Source of the DNA: Macrolepiota albuminosa
Taxonomy: Eukaryota > Basidiomycota > Agaricomycetes > Agaricales > Agaricaceae
Direction: 5' to 3'
Assembly: GCA_027475525.1 (NCBI GenBank)
Contig: JAMWFC010000051.1
Span: 1,129,205-1,193,204 of the forward strand
Length of the DNA: 64,000 nucleotides
Shown here one piece after another: positions 60,596 through 64,000 of the stretch (the stretch's first letter is position 1; each line of letters begins with the position of its first letter). A model generated the notes under the pieces. It ran no database searches. It saw only the letters and a program-made list of their open reading frames with translations, and had not been told where the DNA came from. The position numbers and the translations under genes were made by a program.

Positions 60596-63303
60596 TTACA
60601 ACGGCCACTCCAATTTCTCGCCAAAATTCCAATGCACAGCCTTAACAGAGGTATACTCTTCAAGAGCGTAGCTCCCAAGTTCACGACCTAATCCAAAGAA
60701 TGTATATGCCAGGGACGCTTTACGAAAATTGCCCACGAACCTATTCCCGACTGTTTCTTACCTCCAAATGGAACGTTATTATTCAAAAGATTATACTGAT
60801 TTACCCAAACCTGTAGTTCAGGTTAATCAATACGAGCTGCTTTTGGAAGACAACGAAGCGATAGATGCAAAGAGATTGATACTGACAGTTCCTGCCTCAA
60901 GGGCTGATGTAACGCGCATGCATTGGCTAGCGTCAGCTGTTTATAGACAAATGTGAGTTTTTCTCCTCTCAGGGTTTAGCGCTTACGTACTTGAATGGAG
61001 ACCTGCGCCTAATCCGTAAGTCGTGTCATTTGCGAGAGCTATGGCTTCGCTCTCTGTTTTAAACCGTCCGACCGACAAGACCGGGCCGAAAATCTAGAAT
61101 TAGATGTTAAGAGTCGGGCGCCTTGAAGACCTACTTCACTCACTTCCTCTTTGACCTGTTGTGATCATATAGATTAGAAAGATTGCGCTGACATCTAGTT
61201 CTTCCACACACAATTTTCATATTTGGCCGAATCTCTGTGAAAACTTGGGAAAGATTAAGGCATAAAACACAAGCATGGACGTCAAATGCAACCCACTAGT
61301 AGGATCGATATAATAACCTTTACCAGCTCTCTTATTTCCACCAAGAATTACCTTAGCACCTTCCTGTTTACCCGACTCAATGTAACTCCAGACCTTATCA
61401 TACTGGCCTTTTGAAACCTGGATGATCTGTCAAGTACTTGCGTGACCTCAAAAAAGAAAGACTGTTATACAACTGGGCCTCCTCCAGATGCATCGTCAAA
61501 ACCGTCCCCGATCACCTGTTTCTTCACCTTTGAAACCAGGAGCTCGATGAATCTGTCGTAGACGTCGTCTTGGACATAGACGCGTGAACCTGCAGTACAG
61601 TCCTGACCGGTATTGTAGCAAATTCCAAGGGCGGCCCAATTAGCAGCTAAGAAACACCATAAGTCAAATTGATCACCACAGGGTTAAAGGAGCATCGCAG
61701 TGAAGTGAGAATGATGAAATTAAGGCATTGTGACAAGGATGTCAAACATCAAACAAACTCCGATGTTACCGTATATGAAACTTGTGCACGGACGTCTGGG
61801 CCGAGGTAGAGATAGGTTTCTGCCGAGTATACACGTTGCAAGAGCATAAAATGCCGCACAACCCACGAGTTATGCTTTATCATGCTCAAGTAGGGGTTGA
61901 GATGGACCAACAACATAACGCCACCAGAGATCCAACATAGATATCAGAACTGACCTTGATCTAGGTCAGCAGATGAGAAGACGAGATGCGGAGATTTCCC
62001 GCCAAGTTCAAGTGATATCTAAGTAGGAACGTTTGTCTTAGAAGCTGTCCGTTGAAGTGGGTCACAGTAAGAAAACCTTCTTTAAATTGCTCTTCGCTGC
62101 GGCCTCCATGACCTTGCGGCCTGTGGCGGTGGAGCCTGTAAAAGCCACCTTGTCGACATCAGGGTGAGCAGCCAGCGCAGCACCACCAACGGGACCATAT
62201 GAAGGAACTGTATTGACAACTCCGGGGGGAAATCTAGCACAAGGAATGGCTCAACCAAACTCATCCAGAACAGGTTGAATGTGTAGTTACCCTGCGTCCT
62301 TAACAAGCTCAGATAATTTCTTGAAGAGTGATCATAAGACCAATTGCCCGGTGAACACGCGGGAAACATACAAGGGCAGTAAGGGGACAAAGTTCTGATG
62401 GTTTCATAACAATCGTACAGCCCGCAGCAAGAGCTGGAGCAACTTTCCACGCCCTGCGACCGCTCAGAGTGAATTGATACACATAATAAGCAAAAACTTG
62501 CCACATGTTGATTGGATAATTCCAGGGAATACTGGCATCCAGTACTGCGTCAGAACACTCTGAGACATTATAAAACTCGAACCGTTACATTTGGCCGCAC
62601 ACGCCGATTGGATCATGGCGGGTGAAGGCAAGTTTGGTTTTATTATCGACTTCAATGGTCTAGATACTTGAAAATCAGAATTTAAAGCATAAAGGATTAT
62701 AAAGAAACAAAGAAATTAGAATACACACCTGACCGAGTATTTTGTCGGCCCAACCAGCATAGTACCTTAAGCACTGTACACTGTCTCCAATATCGAAATC
62801 CCTGATGGCCTGGATTAGGAAACACCAATTAGGTTCTTTGTACGCCTCCACCTTGCCATCCTGACAGGCTTTCCATTGTTTAAGGACTCAAGCTCTGCAA
62901 GTTCTTGCGCATGGTCTTCGATGAGATCCGCAAGCTTGTTGATTAACCTTGATCTTTCAAATCCTGTGACATTTTTCCCCCAGCTCGTTTGGTACGCCTG
63001 TCGGGCGGCGGCGACAGCAGCGTCGATATCCTTAGGGGAAGCTTTGAAATATGAGATCGATTGAGTAAAGGATAGGAAAGGTATACCGGATACAATAGAG
63101 CAGATGACCTCCTCAGTCGCGGGATTCACGGCGCTGTACTCTGTATCAGCCTAAGACTGTTTATAGTCACTAGGTCAGTGAACTCACTGGATCAGGTCGG
63201 TGGAATCGATCGATGGTACAAACTCATTGTTGATGAAAAGGCCGGTTGGGACAGTTATGCTCTTGTTGAGAGCTGAAATATTGATAGTAACAGGCTGGAC
63301 CAT
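60596..63303 (-). CDS. NAD(P)-dependent aldehyde dehydrogenase
   Basis: ALDH superfamily enzyme oxidising aldehydes to acids. It starts [31 protein letters not shown] (ATG 63303), then [60 protein letters not shown], the spliced [50 protein letters not shown]. The catalytic text is [12 protein letters not shown] (general-base Glu) and [15 protein letters not shown] (nucleophile Cys). The C terminus has [41 protein letters not shown] and [20 protein letters not shown]. Over twelve exons. The junction between DLIQ and YSAVNP (about 63150-63195) does not join in frame with any GT-AG pair I can find. Substrate unknown. Confidence 0.9.
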
Positions 63304-63860
63304 GTGGTAGTTCAATCAGTGTGCGGACGTCACGACAAATAGTCGCTGTAATTAAGCGTTTTGTCAGATCAGCTGACTGTGCCGATAAGGAGTTTGGATG
63401 AGAGAATCGATTATGGGTAGCTCTCACATGCTACACCCAAACTTTACAAGAGGGAAATCTCGAAGCACTTACACATACATACATCAGTTACATACAGACT
63501 AACTCACACCCGGTGTAGAGTCACACACTCTACCTCAGCCTCAATTAGGTCATTGATTTGTCGTGGCAAGAACAGAATTCATCACCATTATCGGTAGCCA
63601 TTTTTACACCAAATATTGGTGTGGGCAAATATACCTGAAAGAAGGCCGCTGGATCTAAAGTTACCGCATTGTTGTGGATTCTTGAGCCATAGAAGCGTCC
63701 GCAACGATATAAGCCATATGTATGTTTAAAAAGATAACGATACTCTGTTCCTTGAGTTACCATCACATGATTGAAGTATGGGTGTTCCCGAACAAACCCG
63801 ATGGTCGACATTCCGATCATAACCTTGTAACCTTACAGTCTAGCAAGAAACACAGAGACA
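63304..63860. other. Divergent promoter region of ALDH and the Cox8-like gene
   Basis: 557 bp. A minus-strand 91-codon frame at 63545-63820 lacks any recognisable domain and I do not call it. Confidence 0.45.
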
Positions 63861-64000
63861 ATGTCAATGGCTATTCTCGCCCGCTCTTCCATTCTTCGTC
63901 CGCAAGCCTTTGCGCGTGCCCGCTCTTTCCACACCACTCTTGTTGCACGAGGTGATCATGGCCACTACCATGTATGGTGTCCTCCAAATCGCCTGCTTTA
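63861..64000 (+). CDS. Probable mitochondrial cytochrome c oxidase Cox8/VIIc-type subunit, 3' partial
   Basis: ATG 63861 opens MSMAILARSSILRPQAFARARSFHTTLVARGDHGHYH, followed by a GT donor (GTATGG at about 63973) and the window edge. The start is rich in Arg, Ser and Ala with no acidic residue, and ARSFHTTLVAR is a textbook matrix-targeting and cleavage region. GDHGHYH then resembles the mature start of fungal Cox8/VIIc subunits. The single transmembrane helix expected next would lie beyond the window, so identity is tentative; a mitochondrial destination is better supported. Confidence 0.5.
   Translation, partial: MSMAILARSSILRPQAFARARSFHTTLVARGDHGHYHVWCPPNRLL

Overview
The window is nuclear DNA of a filamentous basidiomycete, most likely an Agaricomycete. 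Nearly every gene is interrupted by 46-75 nt GT-AG (occasionally GC-AG) introns. Genes are tightly packed and often divergently paired with 80-140 bp between start codons. The proteins are fungal: DASH subunit Dad4, Kch1-type potassium channel protein, Frq1/NCS-1, Zn2Cys6 transcription factors, a DPBB secreted protein. I cannot name the species. No bacterial, plasmid or CRISPR features are present, and I found no tRNA or rRNA gene.

Layout. 0-9 kb: SND2/TMEM208 (5' end outside the window), a decayed LINE retrotransposon, the divergent pair LCB1 (sphingolipid synthesis) and IMP2 (mitochondrial inner-membrane protease), a small orphan, and an SFR1-like recombination gene. 9-26.6 kb: RNR2, a Ser/Pro-rich orphan, the divergent pair VMA21/ALG8, DRG1 (RBG1), KCH1, the divergent pair VTI1/EMC3, NCS1, and a Ser-rich orphan with a Cys cluster. 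26.6-40 kb: a small ORF, a WIPI/ATG18-family gene, the tiny three-exon DAD4, ATE1, IMP4, aspartyl aminopeptidase, UTP12/DIP2 and a secreted DPBB protein. 40-54 kb: a large Zn2Cys6 regulator, a PLP-dependent Cys/Met enzyme, SSU72, UFE1/syntaxin-18, TVP38, and a VPS66/LOA1-like acyltransferase. 54-64 kb: a 2.4 kb AT-rich gene-poor stretch with a possible transposon end, then a Prx6-type peroxiredoxin, proteasome alpha-2, a small Zn2Cys6 protein, an aldehyde dehydrogenase, and the start of a probable Cox8-type subunit.

The genes are mainly conserved housekeeping functions. The secretory pathway is over-represented (SND2, EMC3, ALG8, VMA21, VTI1, UFE1, TVP38, VPS66-like), with two ribosome-biogenesis factors (IMP4, UTP12) and two candidate cell-cycle promoters (RNR2, DAD4) sharing a 9-bp ACGCGTGAC word.

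The most striking non-gene signal is seven perfect tandem duplications scattered over 3.9-32.3 kb, every one with a period of exactly 77 bp. They fall in coding sequence, introns and UTR alike. They break the WIPI gene and alter at least one other C terminus. One period at seven unrelated loci points to unmerged k-mer overlaps from genome assembly rather than biology. I did not find a convincing new biological system. The best unexplained pieces are the Cys-cluster Ser-rich orphan, an unassigned spliced exon pair upstream of TVP38, and shared short promoter words.
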